The notes: generated from the sequence alone by a model not told the origin. A stretch of DNA of 49,595 nt from Chloroflexota bacterium (GCA_022572465.1 JACZVV010000007.1:1-49595); one strand, 5' to 3'. Positions 10,684 through 19,166 are shown, numbered from the stretch's first letter. Translations and numbers: made by a program.

Positions 10684-11928
10684 CTAGTGGCCCGAAACGC
10701 CCTCCTCCTCCGCCTGTCCATTGTGCGAGGTCACGGCGATGGTGGCAAAGACCACCGTCAGCACGGCGAAGATCACGGCTTGAATGAAGCCCACAAATAC
10801 TTCCAGCAGGAAGGGGAAGACGAAGACGCCGGCCAGAACCGGCAGGAGGAAGACCATGGAAAAGATGAGCACCTCTCCTGCGAACATGTTCCCCAAGAGT
10901 CGGACGGTGAAGCTGATGACCTTGGCGAACTCGCTGATGGCCTCCAGGCCTCCCACAAAGACCCCGATGGGCCCCTGCTTGAAGTTCGCAAAGCGGCCCA
11001 CATAGCTAAAGAAACCGTTGGCCCGAATGCCCCAGAACTCCACCATGAACATGGCGATGAGGGCGATGGCCAGGGGATTCATGATATCGGTGTTCATGCT
11101 GCGAAAGTAGGGAAGCAGAATGCCCACCGTCTTCCCTTCGAGGTCGACCTCGCTTTCGTCCGAGACGACGACTCCTCCGGTGATCTCGGCGCGGGGCCTC
11201 CAAGCATTGAAGTCCCAGTACTCATTCAGCCTGATCTCTTTGACCTTCTTGTAGCCGATGGGAATCATGAGCAAGCTGCCGGAGCCATCGAAGATCGCTA
11301 GCCGGTCGTCGCCCGCCTCGGCGTCCAACACTCGCACGACCTGCTGGAAGATCGCCTCCGGTGGCCTGGGCGGAGCGGCATCTCGCCCGTGGGTCTCTTC
11401 GTGCTCTTCCAGAACGGCCTCATAGGCCACCAGCTCGCTTTCGAGCGCCGGGAAGTCCTCTTTCAGATCGCCAAGAACCTCCCCCAGCTCTTCGGTGAGG
11501 ACGAACTCGGCCGAATCGACCTTGCCGATGGTGCCGAAAATCGGGAGCAGGGAGAGCCAGTTGCCGATGAGGATGAAAAGGAAGATGGTGGCCACCAGGG
11601 GGAAGAAGCGCCGGCCGTGTTCCTTCCCCGCGATGCCCTCGACGAGGCCCAGGAGCCATTCCAGGGATGCCTCGACGAGGTTCTGCATGCCGTGGGGCAC
11701 CAGCGCCATCTTGCGGGTCGCCAGCACCGCCAGCAGCACGATTACGGCCATGGCGACCCAGGCCGCGATCAGGCTGTTGGTGATGTTCCACCAGCCGAAG
11801 ATGTCGTTGCCGACCGTCTCCGCGGCGAACGAAATGTGGGAGATGGGGGCGTTGAGGAAGAGTCGGCCGAGAACCGTCGCCACGAGGGCGACGAGGGCGA
11901 TGAGGATAAACTTCTGCTTACCGGTCAC
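10684..11928 (-). CDS. atpB: ATP synthase a subunit with a large loop insertion
   Basis: 414 aa, against about 240-300 for typical bacterial AtpB. The core is conserved: first membrane helix about 53-70, GNWLSLLPIFGTIG (122-135), FRSMNTDIMNPLAIAL (275-290), the essential arginine R343 in FTVRLLGNMFAGE, and the final helix with HNGQ. Between about residues 136 and 272 there is a hydrophilic, acidic insertion that includes GYKKVKEIRLNEYWDFNAW. By family topology this loop (helix 2 to 3) lies on the proton-entry side, outside the cytoplasm. GTG start overlaps the atpI stop. Confidence 0.94.
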   Translation of the reverse strand: MTGKQKFILIALVALVATVLGRLFLNAPISHISFAAETVGNDIFGWWNITNSLIAAWVAMAVIVLLAVLATRKMALVPHGMQNLVEASLEWLLGLVEGIAGKEHGRRFFPLVATIFLFILIGNWLSLLPIFGTIGKVDSAEFVLTEELGEVLGDLKEDFPALESELVAYEAVLEEHEETHGRDAAPPRPPEAIFQQVVRVLDAEAGDDRLAIFDGSGSLLMIPIGYKKVKEIRLNEYWDFNAWRPRAEITGGVVVSDESEVDLEGKTVGILLPYFRSMNTDIMNPLAIALIAMFMVEFWGIRANGFFSYVGRFANFKQGPIGVFVGGLEAISEFAKVISFTVRLLGNMFAGEVLIFSMVFLLPVLAGVFVFPFLLEVFVGFIQAVIFAVLTVVFATIAVTSHNGQAEEEGVSGH

Positions 11929-12206
11929 TCAGACGATCCCGGTGGACCGCCGGTGCGGTGGTCGCGTACGCGGTACAGAGGCATGAGCATCTTGAACAAG
12001 CCGTAGAATCCCGTAATCGTCCCTAGAAGCAAGCCCCCCAGGATGAACCCCGGCTCGGTGTCCAGCCACCGGTCCAGGGCTATGCCGCCGCCGATCCCAA
12101 CGCCCAGACACGCGCCAAAGTACCAACCAAACCCCAAGAGGCGTAGAACATCGACCGTTCGGACGAGCTGCGGACGCTTGCCGGCGGGGCCGTCGGCCTT
12201 GTGCAT
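11925..12206 (-). CDS. atpI: AtpI/AtpZ-like F0 assembly protein
   Basis: About 93 aa from the ATG at 12206. Two membrane helices (FGWYFGACLGVGIGGGIALD and FILGGLLLGTITGFYGLFKM), as in the small AtpI/AtpZ proteins that head atp operons and help c-ring assembly or Mg2+ supply. The longer ORF start (12314) would run through a terminator hairpin and is rejected. The ATG at 12206 sits inside the best -10 box, so the true start may be a TTG further in (L60 of the long ORF), or another promoter is used. The stop overlaps the atpB GTG. Confidence 0.8.
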   Translation of the reverse strand: MHKADGPAGKRPQLVRTVDVLRLLGFGWYFGACLGVGIGGGIALDRWLDTEPGFILGGLLLGTITGFYGLFKMLMPLYRVRDHRTGGPPGSSE

Positions 12207-12216
12207 TTTATCACAG
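12199..12216. promoter_or_regulatory. Rex-like dyad at the atp promoter
   Basis: TTGTGCATTTTATCACAG matches TTGTGA-N6-TCACAA at 10 of 12 specified positions and spans the -10 box of the atp promoter. A rex gene lies at the far end of the same operon, on the opposite strand. The match is weaker than the site at 3138. Confidence 0.5.
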
Positions 12217-12232
12217 ACCCTTGTGCTGTCAA
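12205..12232 (-). promoter_or_regulatory. Promoter of the atp operon
   Basis: On the minus strand: TTGACA (12232-12227), a 16-nt spacer and TAAAAT (12210-12205). It lies in the only short gap between the upstream terminator and atpI. The -10 box abuts the likely atpI ATG, which is hard to reconcile with that start. Confidence 0.6.
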
Positions 12233-12257
12233 TCGAAGTCACGGGCCGGTTATGAAT

Positions 12258-12283
12258 AATCGCCCCAGGCGTCTGGGGCGATT
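12258..12283 (-). terminator. Intrinsic terminator after the BFN-family gene
   Basis: A perfect 11-bp stem (AATCGCCCCAG / CTGGGGCGATT) with a 4-nt loop. On the minus strand it is followed by the AT-rich ATTCATAA. It ends the upstream gene and separates it from the atp operon. Confidence 0.65.
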
Positions 12284-12385
12284 TGCTCTCGGTGGGGCGG
12301 TGGCCTCGGCGCACCGAGGCCGGGTGATGGCGTGGGGCCAGCCAGCGTTGCGCGCCCCGGTCTGCCCCGCGGGCGGACCCGTTGG

Positions 12386-12991
12386 CTACTTTTCGCTGTC
12401 GCCTTCTTCTTTGTCTTTGTCCTCGCCTTCCCGCTTGCTCCGCTCTTCTTTCCCCAGATCGCTGAGATCGAGGGTGTCGATGAAGTCTTTGAAGGCTGAC
12501 AGGCGCTTGATCTCTTCCTCGTCCATCTTCCCGCCCGCGCGGCCTTCGGCAAGCCGCGTCTCGGCCGCCGTAATCGTCTTGCCCGTTTCCTTGTCCAGGA
12601 AGATGGCGGCTTTGGAGAGCACCGACTCCTCGGCGAAGATCGGGACGTTGACCCGGACCGCCAAAGCCAGAGCGTCGCTGGGCCGGGAATCGATCGTGAT
12701 CGAGGAGCCATTGGCGTCCAGCATGATCTTGGCGAAGAAGGTGTCGTTCTGGAGGTCGCTAACGATGATGGAGCTGACGCTTCCGCCCAGATCGCCGATG
12801 ACCTTGCTGAGGAGGTCGTGGGTAAGAGGCCGGGGCACCGAAACGTCCTGGAGCTTCACGGCGATGGCGTCGGCCTCGGCGGGACCGATCCAGATCGGGA
12901 GATACCGGTCCGCGTCCTTTTCCTTGAGGATGACCACCCGCTGGTAGTTCATCAGGCTCACGCGAATGCTGTCGATCGTCATCTCGATCAT
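12386..12991 (-). CDS. Bifunctional nuclease family protein (BFN/DUF151)
   Basis: 201 aa. The BFN domain occupies about residues 1-135: VVILKEKDADRYLPIWIG, RPLTHDLL, LDANGSSITIDSRPSDALALAVR and PIFAEESVL are typical of PF02577. In plants and some bacteria such proteins show nuclease activity; in bacteria the cellular role is mostly unknown. A short helical region (EEEIKRLSAFKDFIDTLD) follows and the protein ends in a highly charged tail (KREGEDKDKEEGDSEK). It has its own promoter. Confidence 0.88.
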   Translation of the reverse strand: MIEMTIDSIRVSLMNYQRVVILKEKDADRYLPIWIGPAEADAIAVKLQDVSVPRPLTHDLLSKVIGDLGGSVSSIIVSDLQNDTFFAKIMLDANGSSITIDSRPSDALALAVRVNVPIFAEESVLSKAAIFLDKETGKTITAAETRLAEGRAGGKMDEEEIKRLSAFKDFIDTLDLSDLGKEERSKREGEDKDKEEGDSEK

Positions 12992-13027
12992 AAAAGCGAC
13001 CGCCTTCTCCTCAAGAGCGTATGGTTG

Positions 13028-13057
13028 ATTCTAAACCACCCTCTTTCCTGGTGTCAA
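13028..13057 (-). promoter_or_regulatory. Promoter of the BFN-family gene
   Basis: Minus strand TTGACA (13057-13052), an 18-nt spacer and TAGAAT (13033-13028), about 36 nt before the ATG at 12991, with TGAGGAGAAGG in the leader. Confidence 0.7.
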
Positions 13058-13089
13058 TGGAGAGAAACCCGCAACCTGCCAGCCGTCCG

Positions 13090-13302
13090 TTAACCGGCGC
13101 CTGCATCGATGTCCACGCTCTTCACCCGTCGGGCCAGGTCGCTCCGCTGCATCAGCACCCGGCGGCCGCACCCCAGACACTTGATCCCGATGTCGGCGCC
13201 CAAACTCACCACTTCCCAACGATTCGCTCCACAGGGGTGGCCCTTCTTCAGCGTCAAGACCTGGCCCATCCGGACGTCGAGGGTGCGATGGCCCGCAGCC
13301 AC
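13090..13302 (-). CDS. DUF951 small zinc-ribbon-like protein
   Basis: About 70 aa from a GTG at 13302; the 146-aa ORF of the track begins inside pyrF and is an artefact. The sequence MGQVLTLKKGHPCGANRWEV, then GADIGIKCLGCGRRVLM, matches DUF951 (PF06107), with three Cys (HPCG and CLGC) that may bind a metal. The function is unknown. The GTG begins 3 nt after the pyrF stop, so it is very likely translated with pyrF. Confidence 0.8.
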   Translation of the reverse strand: MAAGHRTLDVRMGQVLTLKKGHPCGANRWEVVSLGADIGIKCLGCGRRVLMQRSDLARRVKSVDIDAGAG

Positions 13303-13304
13303 GG

Positions 13305-14129
13305 CTATCCTCCGGCCGAGGCCAGCGCCCGCCGCATCTCGGCGCGAAGATCGGAGGCGGCACGCCGGGCCGCCTCGGCGAAGTCCGGGCCTCGTGACGC
13401 ATACAGAACACCGCGCGAGGAGTTGATAATCGCCATCCGGCCGTTGCCGTCGACCCCGTCGCGGACCGCCTTCTCCAGGGCCCCGCCCTGGGCTCCGACT
13501 CCGGGCACCAGGATCGGCAGATCGGGGCACAGCTCGCGCACGCGGCGCAGCTCGTCCGGATAGGTGGCCCCCACCACCAGTCCCAGATTGCCCGTTGCGT
13601 TGGCGCGCTGGACTCGACGCGCGACCTCTTCGAAGAGCGGCGCCCTTCCCGAGCCAGACGTGCTATCGACGTCGAGCGCCTGGTAGTCGCCGGACCCGGC
13701 GTTCGACGTGCGGCACACCACCAACACGCCCTTGTCTCGATACTCGGTGAAAGGCTCGACGGTGTCCATGCCCAGGTACGGGTTGACCGTGGCGGCATCG
13801 AAGCCCCAGACCTCGAACAGGGAGCGGGCATACATCCTGGCGGTGTTGGGGACGTCGCCCCGCTTGCCGTCGGCGATGACCGGGATGTGGCTGGGAACGG
13901 CGGCCAGCGTCTCTTCGAGGGCGCGCCACCCGTCGATGCCCAACGCCTCGTAGAACGCGAGGTTCGGCTTGTAGGCGCAGACCAGGTCCTGGGTCGCCTC
14001 GATGATGGCCCGGTTGAAAGCGCCGACCTTCATCGCTGGCATCAGCTCCGGGTCGGGGTCGAGGCCGACGCAGAGAAGGCTCTCGTTGCGAGCCGAGGCG
14101 CTCACCAGTTTCGCGACAAAGCCGGTCAC
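13305..14129 (-). CDS. pyrF: Orotidine 5'-phosphate decarboxylase
   Basis: 274 aa, the length of the longer (type 2) PyrF class. It decarboxylates OMP to UMP, the last step of UMP synthesis. Seen: LLCVGLDPDPELMP, the substrate-binding YKPNLAFYEALG and the catalytic block VIADGKRGDVPNTA with the Lys/Asp pair, then GMDTVEPF and GATYPDELRRVREL. It starts at a GTG that coincides with the predicted start of transcription. DUF951 follows immediately. Confidence 0.95.
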   Translation of the reverse strand: MTGFVAKLVSASARNESLLCVGLDPDPELMPAMKVGAFNRAIIEATQDLVCAYKPNLAFYEALGIDGWRALEETLAAVPSHIPVIADGKRGDVPNTARMYARSLFEVWGFDAATVNPYLGMDTVEPFTEYRDKGVLVVCRTSNAGSGDYQALDVDSTSGSGRAPLFEEVARRVQRANATGNLGLVVGATYPDELRRVRELCPDLPILVPGVGAQGGALEKAVRDGVDGNGRMAIINSSRGVLYASRGPDFAEAARRAASDLRAEMRRALASAGG

Positions 14130-14135
14130 GGGCCA

Positions 14136-14141
14136 ATTATA
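14136..14141 (-). promoter_or_regulatory. -10 box giving a leaderless pyrF transcript
   Basis: Minus strand TATAAT with its last base exactly 7 nt before the GTG start of pyrF at 14129. The -35 region is weak (TGTTGA at 16 nt). Confidence 0.5.
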
Positions 14142-14186
14142 CCGCGTCGCCCATGATTCAACAGGGGTGTGCGGCTCGCCATGAAA

Positions 14187-14216
14187 TTGACCCGCTCAGA
14201 AGCGGCGTGCTACACT
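14187..14216 (+). promoter_or_regulatory. Promoter of aroC-aroKB
   Basis: TTGACC (14187-14192), an 18-nt spacer and TACACT (14211-14216). It excludes the ORF-track start of aroC at 14169. Confidence 0.6.
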
Positions 14217-14246
14217 TTCCAAGAGCAATTCAAAGGTGTAAGCACC

Positions 14247-15413
14247 GTGTCTGGCCTCCGTTTCCTGACCTCCGGCGAGTCCCATGGCAAGGGCCTGACC
14301 ATCATCGTCGAGGGCATCCCCGCTGGCCTTCCGTTGACCGAGGCCTACCTGGCCCGGGACATGGCCCGGCGTCAGAAGGGCTACGGCCGCGGCGGCCGGA
14401 TGAAGATCGAAAAAGACGCGGCAGAGATCCTCTCTGGCGTTCGGCACGGGCTCACCCTCGGCAGCCCCATCGCGCTGTGGGTCCAGAACCGCGACTGGGA
14501 GAACTGGCGCGTCTCCATGAGCGTCGAACCGGTGGACGAGCCGGTGACGCCAGTCACGCGCCTGCGGCCCGGCCACGCCGACCTCCCCGGCGCGGTCAAG
14601 TATAACCATACCGACGTTCGCAACGTGCTGGAGCGCGCCAGCGCCCGCGAGACGGCGGCCCGCGTCGCCGCCGGTGGCGTGGCCCGGCGCTTCCTTGAGG
14701 AGTTCGGCATCGCCGTCCACGCCCACGTCCGCTCGATCGGCAATGTGACGGCCAACGTTCCCGACCCCATCGACTGGGAACGCGTGGAGGCATCGCCGGT
14801 GCGCTGCGCCGACCCCGAGGCAGAGCGACCCATGATGGATGCTATCGACGCTGCCAAGGCGGCCAAAGACACCGCGGGCGGCGTTTTCGAGGTCATCGCC
14901 ACCGGGGCGCCCATCGGCCTCGGCAGTCACATCCAGTGGGACCGGAAGCTGGACGGAAGGATCGCCCAGGGGCTGATGAGCATCCATGCGGCCAAGGGCG
15001 TGGAGATCGGTCTGGGGTTCACCCAGACGACCCTCCCGGGCTCGAAGGTGCACGATATCATCGAGCCGTGGGCCGGGTCGGACCGCCCCAAGTGGCAGCG
15101 CAGGACCAACAACGCCGGCGGCCTCGAAGGCGGCATGACCACCGGCCAGTCCGTGGTGGCCAGAGTCGCGATCAAACCCATCTCCACCCTGATCAAGCCG
15201 TTGCCATCGGTCGACCTGCTCACCGGCGAGGAGGTCCTAGCCCATTACGAGCGGAGCGACGTGTGCCAGGTCCCCCCGGCTTGCGTCATCGGCGAGGCGA
15301 TGATGGCGCTGGCGTTGGCCGACGCGTTTCTGGAGAAGTTCGGTGGCGACCACATGGCCGAGACCCGCCGCAACTACCAGGGCTATTTAAAGCAGAGCGG
15401 GCAAGCAGACTAA
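14247..15413 (+). CDS. aroC: Chorismate synthase
   Basis: 388 aa from a GTG with AAAGGTG upstream. It converts EPSP to chorismate with reduced FMN. Conserved blocks: [12 protein letters not shown] at the N-terminus, [47 protein letters not shown], and near the C-terminus [21 protein letters not shown]. It is followed 9 nt later by the aroKB fusion. Confidence 0.96.
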   Translation: MSGLRFLTSGESHGKGLTIIVEGIPAGLPLTEAYLARDMARRQKGYGRGGRMKIEKDAAEILSGVRHGLTLGSPIALWVQNRDWENWRVSMSVEPVDEPVTPVTRLRPGHADLPGAVKYNHTDVRNVLERASARETAARVAAGGVARRFLEEFGIAVHAHVRSIGNVTANVPDPIDWERVEASPVRCADPEAERPMMDAIDAAKAAKDTAGGVFEVIATGAPIGLGSHIQWDRKLDGRIAQGLMSIHAAKGVEIGLGFTQTTLPGSKVHDIIEPWAGSDRPKWQRRTNNAGGLEGGMTTGQSVVARVAIKPISTLIKPLPSVDLLTGEEVLAHYERSDVCQVPPACVIGEAMMALALADAFLEKFGGDHMAETRRNYQGYLKQSGQAD

Positions 15414-15422
15414 ACTGTCCCT

Positions 15423-17090
15423 ATGCCCAACAACATCATCCTCATCGGCTTCTCCTACACTGGCAAGAGCGTGGCCGGCAAGGCGCTGGCGGTCAAATTG
15501 GGGTGGGAGTACGTCGACACCGACGCCCTCATCGTCGAGGCGGTGGGCAAGTCCATCGAACGAGTATTCGCCGACGACGGCGAGCGGCGCTTTCGCGATC
15601 TCGAAAGGGAGGCCCTCAAGAACGCCTGCGCCCGGCAAGACGCCGTTATCTCCACCGGCGGAGGCGTCGTGATCGTTCCGACCAACCGCTCGCTGATCGT
15701 CAAGTCTGGCTTCGTCGTCTGTCTTGAGGCCTTTCCAGCGACCATCTACAAGCGGCTTCAGGAAAACTCCGACGACGGGGATTCCGAACCGGTGCGGCCG
15801 CTGATCGAGGGCGGCGATTTCCAGGAGAACATCAAGCTGCTCAAAGAGCGCCGCCAGCCCTTATACGCCATCGCCGAGTGGACCGTCCACACCGACAAGC
15901 TGACCATCGACCAGGTTGCCGGCGAGATCGTGCGGGCCTACCGGCTGACGACCCTTGGCACCGCCGAAATCCAAGACACAACCGCCAGCCCGTTTCGAGA
16001 CGCGGACTACACGGTATTCAGCGGCAGCCAGCCCTATCCCGGCTACGTGGGATGGGGCATTCTGGACGAACTGGGCCCCCGGATGCGAGACCTGGGCATC
16101 TCGGGTACGCTCCACCTCATCGCGGACACGCCCGTCTTCGCCCTGTATGGGCAGCGGGTCGTCGCTTCGCTCGAAGAGGCCGGGTTCGACGTCGGCCATC
16201 ACCTGATCCCGCCCGGCGAATCGACCAAGACGCTGGCCACCGCCGAAACCATCTACGCGTGGCTAACGCAGCGGAAGGCGGAGCGGGACGACACCGTGGT
16301 TTGCCTGGGAGGCGGGGTGGCGGGCGATCTGGCTGGTTTTGTCGCCGCCACCTATCTGCGGGGGCTTTCCTTCGTCCAAACGCCAACGACCCTCCTGGCC
16401 ATGGTGGACGCCTCCATCGGCGGCAAGACCGCGGTCAATCTCAAAGCCGGGAAGAACCTGGTCGGCGCGTTCCACCAGCCGCGGCTCGTTTTGGCCGACG
16501 TCGCCACGTTGAAAACGCTACCCCCCCGCCAACGGACCGCCGGCTGGGCCGAGGTCGTCAAGCACGCCCTGATTCTGGACCACATCCTGTTCGCCCACAT
16601 CGAGGCCAACCGCGAAGCGCTCCAGTCGCTGGACGCGGAGATTTCCACCGACGTCATCAAGCAGAGCGCCAACATCAAGGCCCACGTGGTCAGCGCCGAC
16701 GAGCGGGAGACCCTTGGCCCCCGGATGTTGCTCAACTACGGCCACACGGTGGGCCACGCCCTGGAAACAGCCCTGGGCTACGACAGCATCGTCCACGGTG
16801 AGGCCGTGGCCATCGGGATGATGGCCGCCGCCGATATCTCCCACCGCATGGGCATGCTCAGCGCCGAGGGGCTCCAACGGCAGCGCGCGCTGCTGACGTC
16901 CTTCGGCCTGCCGACGAAGGCGCCGCCGGTGGACCCCACCGCGGTGCGCGAGGCCATGGCGTTGGACAAAAAAGTAGCCGGCCGGGTCAACCGCTGGGTC
17001 CTGCTGCAAGACATCGGCGAGGCGACCGTTCGCGACGACGTCCCCGACGTCATCGTGGACGCCGCGCTCAAAGAAGTTCTGTCGGGGTAG
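15423..17090 (+). CDS. aroKB: Bifunctional shikimate kinase / 3-dehydroquinate synthase
   Basis: 555 aa. The first ~175 residues are a shikimate kinase: P-loop GFSYTGKSVAG, the DTDALIVE substrate motif and STGGGVV. The rest is 3-dehydroquinate synthase: PPGESTKTL, CLGGGVAGDLAGFVAATYLRG, PTTLLAMVDASIGGKTAVN, GWAEVVKHALI and the metal-binding NYGHTVGHALE. The two enzymes catalyse steps 5 and 2 of the shikimate pathway. The order kinase-synthase is the reverse of pathway order; separate genes are usual in bacteria. It lies directly after aroC. Confidence 0.95.
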   Translation: MPNNIILIGFSYTGKSVAGKALAVKLGWEYVDTDALIVEAVGKSIERVFADDGERRFRDLEREALKNACARQDAVISTGGGVVIVPTNRSLIVKSGFVVCLEAFPATIYKRLQENSDDGDSEPVRPLIEGGDFQENIKLLKERRQPLYAIAEWTVHTDKLTIDQVAGEIVRAYRLTTLGTAEIQDTTASPFRDADYTVFSGSQPYPGYVGWGILDELGPRMRDLGISGTLHLIADTPVFALYGQRVVASLEEAGFDVGHHLIPPGESTKTLATAETIYAWLTQRKAERDDTVVCLGGGVAGDLAGFVAATYLRGLSFVQTPTTLLAMVDASIGGKTAVNLKAGKNLVGAFHQPRLVLADVATLKTLPPRQRTAGWAEVVKHALILDHILFAHIEANREALQSLDAEISTDVIKQSANIKAHVVSADERETLGPRMLLNYGHTVGHALETALGYDSIVHGEAVAIGMMAAADISHRMGMLSAEGLQRQRALLTSFGLPTKAPPVDPTAVREAMALDKKVAGRVNRWVLLQDIGEATVRDDVPDVIVDAALKEVLSG

Positions 17091-17096
17091 CGCCCA

Positions 17097-17432
17097 ATGC
17101 CCCAGATCGTGTACGACGACTTCGCCAAGATCGACATTCGAGTCGGCGTCGTCGTCAAAGCGGAAGCATCGCCCAAGGCTCTCAAACCAGCCTACAAGAT
17201 GTGGATCGACTTCGGCGATCTCGGCGTGAAAACGTCCAGCGCCCAGATCACCACACGTTACAAGCCCGGCGATCTCGTCGGACGCTCGGTCCTCGCCATC
17301 GTCAACCTTCCACCGGCGCAAGTGGCTGATTTCGTGTCCGAAGTCCTGGTGCTCGGAGCGGTCGTCAACGTCGCCGATGTCGTCCTCGTCGGTCCGGACA
17401 CCGACGTCGCCCCCGGGGCCAGGATTTGGTGA
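17097..17432 (+). CDS. csaA: CsaA-type tRNA-binding domain protein
   Basis: 111 aa. A stand-alone OB-fold tRNA-binding domain: YDDFAKIDIRVGVVVKAE at the start, then KPAYKMWIDFGDLGVKTSSAQIT and a C-terminus ending in VGPDTDVAPGARIW. CsaA of Bacillus has been described as a secretion chaperone, but the fold is that of the tRNA-binding domains of tRNA synthetases. It begins 6 nt after the aroKB stop and so belongs to the aro operon transcript. Confidence 0.88.
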   Translation: MPQIVYDDFAKIDIRVGVVVKAEASPKALKPAYKMWIDFGDLGVKTSSAQITTRYKPGDLVGRSVLAIVNLPPAQVADFVSEVLVLGAVVNVADVVLVGPDTDVAPGARIW

Positions 17433-17460
17433 CGCGGCGACCGCCTGGAAACCGGTAGCC

Positions 17461-18624
17461 ATGCTCCGTTTCACTGTCCAGGCCACCGACGCCCGCGCCA
17501 GGGCGGGCGTCATGGAGACGGCCCACGGCCCGATACCCACGCCGGCGTTCATGCCCGTGGGGACCCAGGCCACGGTCAAGGCGCTGAGCCCCGAGGACCT
17601 GCGCGCGACGGGCGCCACAATCGTCCTGTCCAACACCTACCACCTGTACCTGCGGCCCGGCGTCGACCTGATCCAACGCCTGGGCGGCTTGCACCGGTTC
17701 ATGAGCTGGGACGGCCCGATCCTGACCGATAGCGGCGGGTTTCAAGTCTTCAGCCTGGGCCACCTGCGCCAGCTCTCCGACGACGGCGTCCTGTTCCGCT
17801 CCCACATCGATGGCTCGGAGCATCGGTTGACGCCGGAGCTGGCGGTCCGTTGCCAGGAGCAGTTGGGCAGCGACATCGCCATGGTGCTGGACCATTGCCC
17901 CGCCTATGGCGAGTCGGAGGAGGAGATGCGGGCCGCCGTGGAGCGCACCCATCGTTGGGCCGAACGCTCGCTCCAGGCACGCCAACGCTCGGACCAGGTC
18001 TTATTCGGCATCGTCCAGGGTGGCTGGTCCGCCGAGCTCCGGCGCCAGTCGGCGTCGTTCCTCGCGTCGTTGGACTTTCCCGGTTATGCCATCGGCGGCG
18101 TCTCCGTGGGAGAGCCCAAGCGCATGATGTACCAGGTCGTCGATGAGACGGCGCCTCGTCTGCCGCCCGACAAGCCCCGCTATCTCATGGGCGTCGGCTC
18201 GCCGGAAGACCTGGTGCGATGCATCGCGATGGGGATCGACCTGTTCGATTGCGCCCTGCCGACGAGGGTTGCCCGCAACGGCAGCCTGTTCACCCGGCAC
18301 GGGCGGGTGGGCGTGGGAAACGCCCGCTTCCGGGACCTCGACGGACCCATCGAGGAGGGGTGCGATTGCTACACGTGCCGCTCTTTCTCCACGGCGTATC
18401 TCCACCACCTGTTCAAGGCACGCGAGCTGTTGTACTACCGCCTGGGCACGATCCATAACCTGCGTTTCGTTCTCCGCCTGATGGAGCAGGCGCGCGAGGC
18501 CGTGCTCGCCGGAGGCTTCGACGCCTTCGCGGATAGCTTCCTCGACGGCTACCGCTCGACCAACGAGGAGACCAGGCTGGCCCAGCGGCTGAGCCGCGGC
18601 AGCATTTCCGGCACACGCCGCTAA
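17461..18624 (+). CDS. tgt: Queuine tRNA-ribosyltransferase
   Basis: 387 aa from the ATG at 17461. It exchanges guanine 34 for preQ1 in Asp, Asn, His and Tyr tRNAs. Seen: GPIPTPAFMPVGTQATVKAL, the catalytic Asp in ILTDSGGFQVFSL (D90), GVSVGEPKRMM, the nucleophile region FDCALPTRVARNG and the zinc site CDCYTC with a downstream His (YLHHLF). The stop is followed at once by a REP-like repeat block, which may end the transcript. Confidence 0.95.
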   Translation: MLRFTVQATDARARAGVMETAHGPIPTPAFMPVGTQATVKALSPEDLRATGATIVLSNTYHLYLRPGVDLIQRLGGLHRFMSWDGPILTDSGGFQVFSLGHLRQLSDDGVLFRSHIDGSEHRLTPELAVRCQEQLGSDIAMVLDHCPAYGESEEEMRAAVERTHRWAERSLQARQRSDQVLFGIVQGGWSAELRRQSASFLASLDFPGYAIGGVSVGEPKRMMYQVVDETAPRLPPDKPRYLMGVGSPEDLVRCIAMGIDLFDCALPTRVARNGSLFTRHGRVGVGNARFRDLDGPIEEGCDCYTCRSFSTAYLHHLFKARELLYYRLGTIHNLRFVLRLMEQAREAVLAGGFDAFADSFLDGYRSTNEETRLAQRLSRGSISGTRR

Positions 18625-18626
18625 GC

Positions 18627-18800
18627 CAGTGGCTGAGCCACATCGGCTTTTCCGGCCCACGCAGGCTGCTGATCAAGGGGGTTCAGCGAGGGGAGGTCCT
18701 TGGGCGTTGGCTGAGGTCGCTGAGCGACATCAGCATCTCCGGCAAATACTGGTGCGGCTCAGCCGCCCGGCCAATATTGCAGCGGCTCAGCCGCCGGGCA
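18627..18800. repeat. REP-like palindrome cluster (locus A)
   Basis: This gap between convergent tgt and the MoaD-like gene holds at least four odd-centred palindromes: GTGGCTGAGCCAC (18629-18641), GTCGCTGAGCGAC (18716-18728), and GCGGCTCAGCCGC twice (18754-18766 and 18782-18794). The first two are followed by related text (ACATCGGCTTTTCCGG and ACATCAGCATCTCCGG). The last two are in the opposite orientation. Related blocks lie at 22088 and 39904. Confidence 0.7.
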
Positions 18801-19076
18801 TCAGCCGCCGGCCACGGCCGGCACGATGCTGATCTCATCACCCTCGCTCAGCGCGGTGGCCAGCCCTTCGAGAAACCGGACGTCTTCGCCGTTGATGTAG
18901 ATGTTGACGAATCGATGGAGCTCTCCCTGGGGATCGATAATGCGCTCCTTGACCCCGGGGAACCGCGCCTCAAGGTCGTCAAGGCCTTCCCCTACCGTGG
19001 TCCCGTTGACATCGACGGTCTCTTGACCGTTGGTGACCCGTCGAAGCGGCGTGGGAATTCGTATGACGCTGGCCAT
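18801..19076 (-). CDS. MoaD/ThiS-type ubiquitin-like sulfur carrier
   Basis: 91 aa from the ATG at 19076 with AAGGAGAG upstream. It ends in VPAVAGG, the C-terminal di-glycine that is adenylated and thiocarboxylated in MoaD, ThiS and CysO. Inside, the beta-grasp pattern FVNIYINGEDVRFLEGLATALSEGDEISIVP is clear. It is the third gene after thrC and a NIL-domain gene. No moaE or thiazole genes lie nearby, so a role in amino-acid sulfur transfer is more likely than in molybdopterin or thiamine synthesis (inference). The stop codon GGCGGCTGA resembles the REP core next to it. Confidence 0.85.
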   Translation of the reverse strand: MASVIRIPTPLRRVTNGQETVDVNGTTVGEGLDDLEARFPGVKERIIDPQGELHRFVNIYINGEDVRFLEGLATALSEGDEISIVPAVAGG

Positions 19077-19166
19077 CAAGCTCTCCTTGGCGATGCTTCT
19101 TGTCTCGACCGTGCGAGTTGGTCGCGCTCCGATTGACGGAGTCCAGGCGAGCCCGAACCGCGCGTG

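Noticed and set aside
13090-13530. 146-aa version of the DUF951 gene
   Set aside because: The first 76 residues are out-of-frame pyrF; the GTG at 13302, 3 nt from the pyrF stop, is the sensible start.
16518-17636. 372-aa minus-strand ORF opposite aroKB
   Set aside because: Shadow of the DHQ synthase domain and CsaA; no family features.
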